DNA of 64,000 nt from Zygnema cylindricum (GCA_037447655.1 JBBHKE010000820.1:62001-126000), one strand, 5' to 3'; positions 44,470 to 55,985 are shown, counted from the first letter of the stretch. Made by a program: numbers and translations. Notes: generated by a model not told the origin, from the letters alone.

Positions 44470-45683
44470 TGAAACTCTGAGACTTCCATTGACCCTCAGA
44501 GTATGCAGATACAAAAGAAGCTAATCTAGATAGTGCCGACTCCAAGTTGATATAAACCCAAATGACTGACCCCTTGACAGTCAAAACCCCAATATAGATT
44601 CACCCCTGTGAAATAACACTTTCTGTGTGCTCAGTTACACCACAGAATGCAAAGTTAGAATATGAGATTTAGACACATTCACCCACTTTGACTTTCCCTT
44701 AGAAATACAGCCACCCTAGCAGACAAAAACTCTGACCGACTACACCCCTGTGTAGCCTAGACTCACCTGAGTCCGCAGCAAAAAGAATCACTGAAAATGG
44801 TCAAGTAAATTGATAGTTATGGCTGGCCAAAGTTTGCCATTTATACAGGGTGCTCTCTGGGAGAGGCAGCTGCCTACCCAAAATTTTCTAAGTCCTAAAC
44901 CCTCTCTAAAACTCTATCTACTGAAGTACGGCACCAATCAAATTACTTTGTCGTACAGAAAAGTACAGGTGCCGGTGTACTTTCTGTACGGCCATTGTAC
45001 GACATGGCCAAAATGTCGACACGTATCAAATCAGGATTAGTTCCTGTAATCTCCGGAATTCTCGTAGTCCAATGTTATCACGCCACGTGTCACCTGACTT
45101 GACAAAGACCGTAAAACGCCAAAAGTACCTTTTCCGTGATCGCAGCGCTTATCGTAGCCGTCCGATCAAAACCGGCTATAATCCTAGTCGCTGAAATTCG
45201 ACGCGCGGTATTTGTTTCGCTATCGAAACAAATGCGCGATATTTGTTTCGCTGTCGAAACAAATGCGCGGTATCCGTTCTGCCCCCCATTCCGTACTTCG
45301 TACTAAATTAAACTGTTTCTATGTACTAAGTATCTATTTAGCCGTTAAACGGATTAATCTACATTTAACGATTTATATATTTGTCAAACCCTATATATCG
45401 TAATATCTGTTCTAGACATAACGGCTAGAGCTAACGGCTAGTGCGGATTGACGGCCGGTAGGTACCAGGATCAATTCCTAGGTCCGTCAACTAACTTTTG
45501 GTAAGTCTACCTAATTTACCCCCTGTCTTCTCTAGAGAGCCTAGGCAGCCATGGCTCTAGGTCCCTATCCAGCCTTCAGTGACTACAACAAGTATGGGAG
45601 CTTGGAAAAAGGGAGTTAGAGGCAGACCGCCTCAGCTCTTTTTCTATCCTAATACAGACCTATAAAATACTCAAATATCAACA
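44470..45683 (-). repeat. 3' LTR of M5
   Basis: TGAAACTCTGAG to TATCAACA. It contains the GTAC array near 44953-45000, two copies of a TTTGTTTCGCT-type phrase near 45209-45269, and a tRNA-like block at 45411-45499. Confidence 0.93.
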
Positions 45684-45696
45684 CTCCCCTTATTTT

Positions 45697-47571
45697 CTAG
45701 TCTATTTTCAACTTCCACAAACAAGTAAACAAACACCCCCTCCCCTTTTTCTTTTTCTTTTTCCTTTTTCCTTTTCCTTTCATAAAACTTAAGTATTTAA
45801 CACAGTGTATTAAATGAACTGAAATGATAATTGTATCACACATTTTATTTAACATCCCATTTTTCTTAAATCCGAGCAAAGATTTTATCCACCTCTTCCC
45901 TTTTCCATCCACACTAAATTCACTTTCCCTCTTGAAATAACCAGCCCCATCCCCAACCTTCAACACATACCCGGATGATAACCCTATTACAGGCACATCT
46001 TCACAAGAGACATCACACCAAGTAGTGATGTCAAATCCGTCCACCTCCAAATATTCCCAAAAACCACTAGTCCCCACTAAGTTCCTCATAAGATCTACAT
46101 CTTCCGTAATCATATTTTTATCCATGATAATTACCCCATTTTCTGAACTTCCCTCACTGTCTCTCATGGAATTCTTTCCACTATCACTTTCTATTTTAAT
46201 TCCCAATAAATATTTCTCTTCTCCCCTATCCTTTAAAACCCCCTCTAGAATTAATTCTCCCCTTTCCTCGGAATCCGTTGAAGTCTCCCTTTCCGACCAG
46301 TTTTCTGTTTCCAAAATATCTATGAAACTATCCTCAATATTTTGAACTTCTTCAAGTATCTCCTCTCTCTTTACTTCCCTTATACCTCCAAAAGCACACT
46401 GTTGCCTTCGTCCAATTTCTGTGTACTTTTCTATCTTCCCCATTCTACCGATGTGAAGAAGCTCCAATTTTTCTTCATCCTCTTTCTCCTCTTCCTCTTC
46501 GTCCTCCTCATCCACATTCCAACTTCTAAGTTTTTCCAAACAAGGGCATTCCTCCATATAATGACCTAGTTCCCTACAAAAGAAGCAAACCCCTTTTTTC
46601 AAAGCTCCCGTGTCTTTTCCTCTCCCTCTTTTTCCACCAAAGTTCCTATAAGGTTTACCTTTGTCTTTCTTCCTCTCATCACGCTTCCGCTCGTCACCAC
46701 CGTTCCTCTCATCACGTTTCCGCTCGTCACCACCGTTCCTCTCATCACGCTTCCGCCAATCACCACCAGCTGAAAATGCATTGACCCTGTCCTTTCCCCT
46801 ACGAAGCTCCAAAGTGCTTTCCCTTACAAGAATTATCCCCATGGTAAAGCTCCAAGTCCATGAGGAGCCATCCATTGCCTGCATACGATAAATAATGCTT
46901 TCGTACTCACTTGGGAGTTTCATAAGTAGTGTATTAATCTTACCCTCCTCAGATTCTACATATCCCGCACTAGCTAGCTCAACATATAACGCAGCAATAT
47001 CATTGCAAAACTCTATCATGCTACCGCCTTTATAAACATAGGCATCTATTTCCTGTTTTACTAATTGCTGCCTCTGAATAGTCTCACTCTTATAAATCTG
47101 AATTAGTACTTCCCATATCTCTGAAGACTTGGTTAGACTTAAAAGAGTGATAGCTATCGACTTAGACACATATCTAAGTATGAGATGTTTTGCTATAGTG
47201 TTTTTGTATTCCCATATTTTTCTGTCAGTTTTAATCCCTACATGTGGTACCATAGCTGAGAGCCTAGCTCCCCTCACGATAGGTGTCCCTTTTTCCTTCT
47301 CCCCTACTTCCCCATCCACGGAAAGATTCTTCCCTTCACCTTCCGTTGCATCTGAGCTCCGGATGATATTCTGGGCAGCCTCAGATGAATCTCCTTAGTA
47401 AGCTCCTCCAAAGCCAGGTGGCGGACATCTCACTTGTCCCGAAACAATTCCCCATAAGTGCTTCTCGAAAAGCAATCCCGCCATTGTAAACTCCCAATAA
47501 GTGAAGTTTGTTCCATCGAACATAGGCACCCTAGATGGTGGGCCCATAACCTGAAACTTTGAGACTTCCAT
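45697..47571 (-). pseudogene. M5 gag with RNase H remnant (one stop)
   Basis: A single frame of 625 codons runs from the LTR-borne ATG (47569-47571) to 45697. It has one TAA (47395-47397, codon 59), after which 540 codons are open from 47319 (MDGEVGEKEKG). Order: MEVSKFQVMGPPSRVP; gag body (KHLILRYVSKSI, IQIYKSETIQRQQLVKQ, NTLLMKLPSEYESIIYRMQ); a basic region with an 11-residue unit KRDERNGGDER repeated nearly three times (33-bp repeat, about 46676-46760); zinc knuckle CFFCRELGHYMEEC; and an acidic stretch. Then come short remnants recognisable as RT (YLLGIKIESD) and RNase H (TTWCDVSCED, SSGYVLKVGDG). The C-terminus is Lys-rich. Such a long open frame through a degraded pol suggests selection or youth. 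Confidence 0.82.
47537..47551 (-). other. PBS of M5 (half-tRNA type)
   Basis: Minus strand GGTTATGGGCCCACC, and the next base A also matches plant initiator tRNA-Met (16 bp in all). It contains an in-frame ATG for gag, codon 9. Confidence 0.85.
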
Positions 47572-47920
47572 TTGCCCTCAGAGTATGCATATCCAAAAGA
47601 AGCTAATCTAGATAGTGCCGACACCAAGTTGATATAAACCCAAATGACTGACCCCTTGACAGTCAAAACCCCAATATAGATTCACCCCTGTGAAATAACC
47701 CTTTCTGTGTGCTCAGTTCCACCACAGAATGCAAAGTTAGAATATGAGATTTGGACACATTCACCCACTTTGACTTTCCCTTAGAAATACAGCCACCCTG
47801 GCAGACAAAAACTCTGACCGACTACACCCCTGTGTAGCCTAGACTCACCTGAGTCCGCAGCAAAAAGAATCACTGAAAATGGTCAAGTAAATTGATAGTT
47901 ATGGCTGGCCAAAGTTTGCC

Positions 47921-47927
47921 ATTTATA
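47921..47927 (-). promoter_or_regulatory. TATA box of M5 LTR promoter
   Basis: Minus strand CTGTATAAATGGC. It lies about 350 bp from the LTR 3' end and about 80 bp downstream of the GTAC array. The B subfamily has TATAAATATTGGC at the same relative place. Transcription should start about 30 bp further on. Confidence 0.6.
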
Positions 47928-48007
47928 CAGGGTGCTCTCTGGGAGAGGCAGCTGCCTACCCAAAATTTTCTAAGTCCTAAACCCTCTCTAAAACTCTATC
48001 TACTGAA

Positions 48008-48082
48008 GTACGGCACCAATCAAATTACTTTGTCGTACAGAAAAGTACAGGTGCCGGTGTACTTTCTGTACGGCCATTGTAC
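48008..48082 (-). promoter_or_regulatory. GTAC array in M5 5' LTR
   Basis: GTAC cores at 48008, 48035, 48045, 48059, 48068 and 48079. Spacings in the dense part are 10, 14, 9 and 11 bp, roughly one helical turn. Several have the CCGTAC or CGTAC context favoured by SBP-domain proteins. Confidence 0.55.
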
Positions 48083-48492
48083 GACATGGCCAAAATGTCG
48101 ACACGTATCAAATCAGGATTAGTTCCTGTAATCTCCGGAATTCTCGTAGTCCAATGTTATCACGCCACGTGTCACCTGACATGACAAAGACCGTAAAACG
48201 CCAAAAGTACCTTTTCCGTGATCGCAGCGCTTATCGTAGCCGTCCGATCAAAACCGGCTATAATCCTAGTCGCTGAAATTCGACGCGCGGTATTTGTTTC
48301 GCTATCGAAACAAATGCGCGGTATTTGTTTCGCTGTCGAAACAAATGCGCGGTATCCGTTCTGCCCCCCATTCCGTACTTCGTACTAAATTAAACTGTTT
48401 CTATGTACTAAGTATCTATTTAGCCGTTAAACGGATTAATCTACATTTAACGATTTATATATTTGTCAAACCCTATATATCGTAATATCTGT

Positions 48493-48581
48493 TCTAGACA
48501 TAACGGCTAGAGCTAACGGCTAGTGCGGATTGACGGCCGGTAGGTACCAGGATCAATTCCTAGGTCCGTCAACTAACTTTT
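48493..48581 (+). other. tRNA-like Pol III block in M5 5' LTR
   Basis: A-box-like TAGACATAACGG, then TTGACGG and CCGTCAA as a stem around CCAGGATCAATTCCTAGG, then AACTTTTGG. Antisense to the element; near-identical copy at 45411-45499 in the other LTR. Confidence 0.62.
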
Positions 48582-48770
48582 GGTAAGTCTACCTAATTTA
48601 CCCCCTGTCTTCTCTAGAGAGCCTAGGCAGCCATGGCTCTAGGTCCCTATCCAGCCTTCAGTGACTACAACAAGTATGGGAGCTTGGAAAAAGGGAGTTA
48701 GAGGCAGACCGCCTCAGCTCTTCTTCTATCCTAATACAGACCTATAAAATACTCAAATATCAACATCCAA

Positions 48771-49048
48771 TACAACATGCCGTCGGATATACCCTCATCA
48801 TCGATGAGAGTTCGTAAAACATAAAAAAAAAAAGATAACAGATTAGTACGGGGTAGATGGGCTTGAAAAATATAATGTGAAAAAGAAGAAGAACAGAGAG
48901 GGACACAGGACGAAAATGAGAGTAAAATAGGAAAAAAATCAGTATGAAAGAAAAACAGACAAAGGATATGAGACAGAAAGAGGGAGAGAGAGATGGGAAG
49001 AGGAGAGCAAGAGAGAAGGGTAGGGAGAGTGAATGGGAAAAAATGTGG
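48771..49048. repeat. Purine-rich low-complexity tract
   Basis: Strongly purine-rich plus strand (many GAGAGAG and GGAAGAGG) from about 48880, continuing to about 49135. The same kind of tract follows the gap at 54314. Long minus-strand frames here are Ser/Leu-rich artefacts of composition. Confidence 0.6.
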
Positions 49049-50140
49049 GAGATGGACAATTCGTAGAGGGAGAGGTTAAGGGATAAAGAGGAAGAGAAAA
49101 TGAAAGGGGGAGAACAAGGAGGTAGAGAGCGCAAGAGAGATGAATAAACATGCTGAGCTGCGCACTTACCAATGATTTCTTAATTATCCCGGAAATATAC
49201 AGCGACGATATTTGCGCGACCTTTATTGTTGTTCCTCCATATTACGGTCTATCTAACTGCCGCTGCAAACCATAAAAATAGGCATAGATTACTGGATGCT
49301 GCTAGACTAAGCGAGGCGGTGGGGCGATGAATGGATATACGAGATTCAAAAGTCTGCCATCAGAAAATGAGGATGTGGTTGAGACTTGTCTGACCACAAA
49401 ATCCCTTTTTTGTGTTATGTCCGCATATGCCGTTGGTTTGTTACCAATTCTCGTTTTCAAGGCGCCGCGTTTTTTCAATTCTAAATTTTGTAACTTCACT
49501 CTAATATGTACACAATATGACACTAATTTGTTGTTGTTTTGTGAAACATAACCCATTTTAGAATAAAACTTAACTCTAATATGCGTCTCGTTTGTTTAAA
49601 GGTCTGGTATTACCGTTATGTACCCTAAAAAACCCTTTAATAGTGTAAACATATATACTATTAATCTCGCAAGATCTGAAATAGAGTTAAAAGGGCACCG
49701 TATTAGACTTAGCTTTCCTCAATATCAACATGTGTAAGTGTGCAACACTACGTTTATGTAACATGGACAATTTTTAGCATGTGCACATGTTATCAGTTCA
49801 CACTGACACACACAAAAACGAACGTCTGAATGTATGCTAACGCCTATTTTGGAAACTGGATTCCGCTAATTTTCTAAGCGCAGCTCTGTATGCGACCGAC
49901 ATAAGTTAACCAGAATTTCCGTACGGATGTCGGTAACGAAGTACACTGTTGTATGAACAAACAACTTTCGTACACCACACTATTAATGAATACAGTACGG
50001 TCATACCATTTACGATATTTTTCTAGAACCGTAATTAATGTCAAATATAAATTAGCTTCAATCACTGTATTTCAAGTATCAATGTCAAAATTTTGGGGTG
50101 CCGATATGGCGTACGTAAGGCTAATAACATTTCACGGTGT
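49049..50140. repeat. 1.1-kb direct repeat, copy 1
   Basis: Nearly the same sequence recurs at 54314-55441, right after the third assembly gap. Copy 2 has about 40 bp more near 54585-54625. The frames shared by both copies are short, with no known domain. Confidence 0.8.
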
Positions 50141-50283
50141 AGCTTTAACAAATATGATGTACGCATTTCCTGAATAGTGTGATATACGGAAGGTGTTTGT
50201 TCGTACATAAATGAACTTCGTTACGTAAAATCGTACGAAAAATGTAGTTAACTTATGTCGCTTGCATACAGAACTGCGCTTAG
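49874..50283. repeat. 410-bp foldback element
   Basis: The ends CTAAGCGCAGCTCTGTATGC and its inverted counterpart GCATACAGAACTGCGCTTAG start arms of about 115 bp, including ACATAAGTTAAC and GTTAACTTATGT. The left arm recurs at 55178 in the second copy, where the right arm is replaced. Confidence 0.7.
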
Positions 50284-50569
50284 ACGACACTCGTACCTAT
50301 TTTAGTGTATAAGTATGAACGGCGTGATAATTATTAACCCGGAAACCCAAATTATAATTATGGATTAATTTTAGTAAAAGGACGCGACGCTGTACGGATT
50401 GTCAGATTTTGTACTTCTACCGATTTTACCGCATATATAATTACGGCAGATCCGGTGTACCTAAATCAGCGTAGTGGAGCAATTAGAATTTAAACTTTTT
50501 TTTTGAAATGTTGCAAAACTCAAATTAGCATTAATAATACTAATTAATCATTAATACAAATAATTTCTA

Positions 50570-52910
50570 AACGCTAGTAACGATTCACGGTGTACTGTAC
50601 AATACACCGCCAATCGCTATTAGCGTAGAAGTTTTCTTTAGCGCACATGAATAATTACCGTGGTTTACGCTAATTAAGAATTTGAAAAATTTGAAAAAAA
50701 AAATACATCCTAATTGTTTAATAATTCGAATTTAGGTCTTTGAAAAAAATAAATGTCGGTCTGCAAACATGCTTACATATAGGTATTCGAACAAAATCTT
50801 ACAAATCGTACACAAATTGTACGTTCACACTGTCGAAACGCATAGATGCCCCGTGCGCATATTACGCACGGTATAAACTAACGAATACTACGTACGGTAC
50901 GCATCAAACGCTTTTGAAAAGTTAATAAAATGCGTACCCTGCTTTGTACCCGTACATTATTTTTACACTTACGTACAGTGTCCGTCTATGTTCGTACATT
51001 TTAGGGTTATTTAGGGGATTTTTAGGGTTTCCAAGGTACATTGCCGTACGCTCCTTTTTATTTCAGTACGGCTTGCGTAGATATTCCGTACTGTTAGGTT
51101 TGTTAGGGCACACTTTCATACAATTTCGGACATTTCTATTAAATTTCCGTACTTTTTAAGATTTTTAAGGATTTTCTAAGATTACGCTTTCCGTACGTTT
51201 TTGTACATGGCCGTACAACGAAATTTACTCGAATTTTACGAAAATTATGAAAAAAACGAATATTACGTAGTTTTCGTAAAAAAGTTGAAATCCGTACGAA
51301 TTGGACATCAACGTCGAAACGTGATTGCTGGACGAATATGTGCAAGCGTGATATTTGACATCCCGATTGTATCCCCTTTTTAGAGCGCACATTCTCATGC
51401 GTCCGTGGTTACTAAAACTCATTAATTATACTTTTTCATTTTAAAAAGGTCCAATTTTGTACCGTCTGACACTATCCGTACACCACACTAGTTAAATGAT
51501 GACATACTTCCATTTTGTACGGTACTAAAAAATTAACCCTAAATAGAGTGAAGAAAAAAATAGGATGAACTACGCTAATGGAGAATTCAAAAAAAAAAAA
51601 AGGCGGGACGGAATTAGCATACACTACGCTAATAGCGATTGGCGGTGTACTTTGACAGCTTTCGCCGAGATAGGTACACCGCGAATCGTAATTAGAGTAA
51701 ATTACTCTAATTCGGTCGCTCGAAGTTTCGACTCTATCACACGAAATAGAGTAAACGATTCTAATTTTTTCATTATTCTATTTAAGGTAAAGTTTAATTA
51801 GCGTTTTTAATTATAATATATGTTCGTTTTAAATAGTGTGGAGTACGGACGACCTCCGACCGTGCAAAATTGTACTTTATTAAGTAAAAAATTACAAATA
51901 ATGATTTAATACAGGCCGTTATCATGTAACTGCGTTTTAACAAACCGCGTAGTGCAAATGCCATAGTGACGATAAACTTTTGTTTCCAGTCAAACGTGCA
52001 ACATGTAGCATTACCAAATCAGCTAAATTGCCCATCGATATTAGAGTTAATAAGACTTATTCAGTCAATACTTGTTTTGGCTGAAAATCATAAAATAAAA
52101 CTATTTATGGGAATGGACTACATGCCACGTCGCCTTGCACTAATTAGTACTTTATGCTCTAACTAATAAATTCTTAACGCTAATAACGATGGGCAGCGTA
52201 TCGTCACATTTTCAAAATCTTCAATTCTGCTCAAAGACTATGGCTGTCATGGATTCCAATTTATCACGATACAAAAATACTAGTTATAAAACATCTAAGC
52301 AATTCTCTGTAAGCAACACTACACCGCTAATCGTTATTAGTGTTAAAAAAAATTAGCGTAAGCGCTAATTTGTGTTTTTGTGTCCAAGAAAAAAAAAGCA
52401 TTAACATTAATTTGGCACTTAACGCCAATTCGTGTGTCGACTTCGTAGCATGTACGCTGAGCTGTCATCAAGACTATATCAAGTGCAGGTGTACTACCCT
52501 GACAGCTTTCGCCGAAATAGGTACTTGTGGGGTTTCGAAATCGTACAAAACATGTAAATTAGAGTAAAACTTACGCTATTTCATGCTTTATATTTTGTAA
52601 TGTTCCGCTCTTTCTGGCGGCTAACTGGTACTGAAGTTTAATTAACATGCGAAAATCACTTAATGTTGTAGAAATGAGATGGCACGTGGACATGATGTAC
52701 GGAAACGAGCTTCTCGTACATCACACTAATTTTGACGAACAAAATATAAAATGGTTAACACTAAATAAATACTTTCTATATTAGCGTCAATTCTATTTTA
52801 ATGTTAACACTAATATATGATTTTGAGCCGAAAATAGCCTCGACAAAACTATTGTTATTAACACGAATAACGATTAGCGGTGTAATGTAGTCGATGGGAC
52901 AATTAATGAG
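50570..52910. repeat. Cluster of ctaatagcgatt-type inverted repeats
   Basis: Repeated ends of the form CTAATAACGATTGGCGGTGTAC occur in both orientations near 50575, 50610, 51630, 51685, 52180, 52325 and 52865, as well as near 13665, 13857, 55425 and 55943. Pairs such as 50572-50632 form near-palindromes centred on a GTAC-rich core. I see no gene. This looks like accumulated small TIR elements. Confidence 0.6.
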
Positions 52911-53002
52911 TTCAATACATCTTCTATAGTGGATGCCTCCCATTTAGACAAAACAGGAAAACAATTTTATTAAATCATTCAAAACTACTAATTCAATTAA
53001 AA

Positions 53003-53041
53003 ACACACACACACACACACACGCACACACGCACACGCACA

Positions 53042-53082
<41 letters not shown>
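53003..53082. repeat. CA microsatellite
   Basis: About 80 bp of (CA)n with a few CG and AA interruptions. Confidence 0.95.
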
Positions 53083-53083
<1 letters not shown>

Positions 53084-54303
53084 ATTGTTTTGTCAAACAT
53101 GGTATATGGTAGTTTTCCATTTGAACTTTTAAGTCAAGTTACATATTATAGTCTAGTCTTTTGACCTTTTTGTTGTTTTCTCCATTGTCTAACACTTATA
53201 GAGACGCATTTACTAATTTGTGCCTCGTTGGTAGGCTCTTTGATGCTAAGTAGACTAGGTTGCTATACTGTCTTTGTACCGAGTTTTCGTTTTTGCTTCG
53301 TTTATTAAGACAAAGCTTTCACCTACCTTATAGTCTTTTTTAAAAAAAAAAATATTTTTTCGCGTCATGGACATTCTATTTATTGAACATTTCACATTAA
53401 AACGCGCACAAACCGGAGCAACAAACTAAGTTTTAATCCTTAACAGGGTTCAATAAGGTTGTAGAACAGGCTGCTTAAGTGAGGAAACAAGAAGACCGTC
53501 CTTTACTCAGTTGTATCTTCTATTTTTCCCAACGCTTTTTTTAGGTCCTCAACGTAGTAAATATCTACTTGCTATTAATGCTCACTATAAAGTGGAGTAA
53601 TCCCTAAAATACCCTAAAAAAGGTGCTCACTATTGACTAAGTAAGGATCCACTCAATTGTTTACATTCTCGGGCTTCTCTCTCTTCTAAGTATTAGTGGC
53701 ACAAAACCCACTCACGGGAAATCCTCTCTTATACCTTAACTTGCTATCTTCTCTTTCTCTTTTCTTTTCTTTTCTTTTAGCCTTTTCACCTCTACCCCCC
53801 ACCCTTGTAGCGTTTATTGTATTACCACCTCCAATAATAGGTTATGGGAACCAACCACATTTTGATAAACTCGCTAACATCGGTGAAAATTTCTTCTATG
53901 ATTGGAGATTTTGCATTCATTTTCTGACTTAGTGCACACCCGAGGTTATAGTGTGGTGACCAGAGGAGGAACTGGATCCCATAGGGTTTCCCCTGAAAAG
54001 GTATACCGCTCACCCTTCGCCGCGACTTTTTTTGGCCAAAATTCACAAAATAGAGTTAGCAACATTATTTAAGACTGTGGCCGACTTTATTAAAAAGCGC
54101 GATGGTAAACCATCTGAGTCAATAAGAACAAAAAGAAGTAGCATTGCTAAAACTGAAAAACCACATAATAAGGGAATAAACAGAAGGGAAATTCAAGGCA
54201 AAAACTACGAAAATACGAAAGGATGGCAAGGAAGTCGAAAACACCCAAAAAAGCAAAATCCAACAAACAAAACATCAAAGAAAAAAGCTAACACGTACCA
54301 AAA
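53083..54303. other. No gene recognised
   Basis: AT-rich. A T/C-rich run is at 53745-53775, and a basic plus-strand frame (54032-54303, Lys/Asn-rich, open into the gap) has no motif I know. Confidence 0.5.
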
Positions 54304-54313
54304 NNNNNNNNNN
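54304..54313. other. Assembly gap (10 N)
   Basis: The right flank starts within the 1.1-kb repeat whose other copy is at 49049. Confidence 0.95.
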
Positions 54314-55441
54314 GAGATGGACAATTCGTAGAGGGAGAGGTTAAGGGATAAAGAGGAAGAGAAAATGAAGGGGGAAGAACAAGGAGGTAGAGAGCGCAAT
54401 AGAGATGAATAAACATGTTGAGCTTCGCACTTACCAATGATTTTCTAATAATCCCGGAAATATATAGCGACGATGTTGGCGCGGCCTTTATTGTGGTTCC
54501 TCCATATTATGGTCTAACCAACTACCGTTGCAAACCCTAAAAAGAGCCATAGATTACTGGATGCCGCTAGACTAAGCGAGGGGCGGGGCGATGACTCGCT
54601 TCCTGCCCAAAAAACGGCGACGTCGTGTAAAAATGGATATGCGAGTTTCAAAAGCCTGCAATCAGAAAATGAGGATGTGGTTGAGATTCGTTTGACCACA
54701 AAATCTCTTTTTTGTGTTTTGTCCGCATTTTCCGTTGGTTTGCTACCAATTTTAGTTTTCAAGGCGCCACGTTTTTTCAATTCTAAATTTTGTAACTTCA
54801 CTCTAATATGTACACAATATGACACTAATTTGTTGTTGTTTTGTGAAACATAACCCATTTTATAATAAAGCTTAACTCTAATATGCGTCTCGTTTGTTTA
54901 AAGGTCTGGTATTACCGTCATGTTCCCTAGAAAACCCTTTAATAGTGTAAACATGTATACTATTAATCTCGCAGGATCTGAAATAGAGTTAAAAGGGCAC
55001 CGTATTAGACTTAACTTTCCTCAACTATCAACATGTGTAAGTGTGCAACACTACGTTTATGTAACATGGACAGTTTTTTGCATGTGCACATGTTATCAGT
55101 TCACACTGACACACACAAAAACGAATGAATGAATGTATGCGAACTCCTATTTTGGAAACTGGACTCCGCTAATTTTCTAAGCGCAGCTCTGTATGCGACC
55201 GACATAAGTTAACCAGAATTTCCGTACGGATGTTGGTAACGAAGTACACGGTTGTACGAACAAACAACTTTCGTACACCACACTATTAACGAATACAGTA
55301 CGGTCATACCATTGACGCTATTTTACTAGAACCGTAATTAACGTCAAAGATAAATTAGATTCAATCACTGTATTTCGGGTATCAATGTCAAAATTTTGGG
55401 GTGCTGATATAGCGTATATAAGGCTAATAACTATTCACGGT
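54314..55441. repeat. 1.1-kb direct repeat, copy 2
   Basis: Counterpart of 49049-50140; sequence agreement is high to about 55441, then the two diverge. Confidence 0.8.
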
Positions 55442-55489
55442 GTACAGTACATCGCCAATCGTTATTAGCATTGTGTACGCTTATTCCGT

Positions 55490-55985
55490 CCCGCTTTTTT
55501 TCATTTTTATTCTCCATTAGCGTAGTTCAAATTTTTTTTGTACTCTGTTTAGGGTTAATTTTTTAGTACCGTACAAAATGGAAGTACACCATCAGTCAAT
55601 TAGTGTGATGTACGGACAGTGTCAGTTCGTACAAAATTGTACCTTTTAAAGTGAAAAAGGATAATTAATGAGTTTTAGTAGCCGTGGACGCATGAGAATG
55701 TGCGCTCTAAAAAGGGGGTCTAATCGGGTTGTCAACTATCACATTCGCACATATTCGTCCAGCAACCACGTTTCGACTGTGTGATCGTACGATTTGTGTA
55801 CGATTTGTCAGATTTTGTTTGCGACCGATATTTGTTTTTTTTAAAGACCCAAATTATAATTATTAAACAATTAGAATGTATGCTTTTTTTCAAAATGTAG
55901 CGTAAACCACGGTAATTTTTCATGTAGGCTAAAGAAAATTCTACGCTAATAACGATTGGCGGTGTACAGTACAGTAAGGTACAGT
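55490..55985. repeat. Inverted copies of 50600-51610 segments
   Basis: 55490-55780 is the reverse complement of about 51319-51610 (GTGCGCTCT and AGAGCGCAC mark it). 55810-55960 is the reverse complement of about 50620-50770. The ends carry the CTAATAACGATT motif. These are probably parts of one transposon family. Confidence 0.65.

Larger units (their letters stand above)
44470..48765 (-). mobile_element. Young gag-only copia derivative (M5)
   Basis: Complete minus-strand element of 4296 bp with duplications TCCAA at 44465-44469 and 48766-48770. LTRs 44470-45683 and 47552-48765 are both 1214 bp and differ at only about a dozen sites by eye, so the insertion is recent. PBS 47537-47551 is perfect and one further base matches. 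PPT at 45684-45691. The internal 1.87 kb encodes gag with an intact zinc knuckle, then a shortened remnant of RT/RNase H. Protease, integrase and the RT catalytic box are absent. It fits the class of terminal-repeat elements with only a gag domain, moved by proteins supplied in trans. Confidence 0.92.
47552..48765 (-). repeat. 5' LTR of M5
   Basis: TGAAACTTTGAG to TATCAACA, 1214 bp. In element sense: 5' end at 48765, CCATGGCT block near 48632, antisense tRNA-like block 48493-48581, GTAC array 48008-48082, TATA box 47921-47927, and gag ATG at 47569-47571. Confidence 0.93.

Noticed and set aside
45697-47319. Host gene for a 540-residue zinc-knuckle protein
   Set aside because: It lies exactly between two LTRs with PBS and PPT, and its order is gag followed by pol remnants; it belongs to the element.
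48760-49134. Ser/Leu-rich minus-strand frame
   Set aside because: A product of the purine-rich low-complexity tract; it recurs at the gap for the same reason.
53003-53082. Regulatory array
   Set aside because: Plain CA microsatellite with no sign of function.
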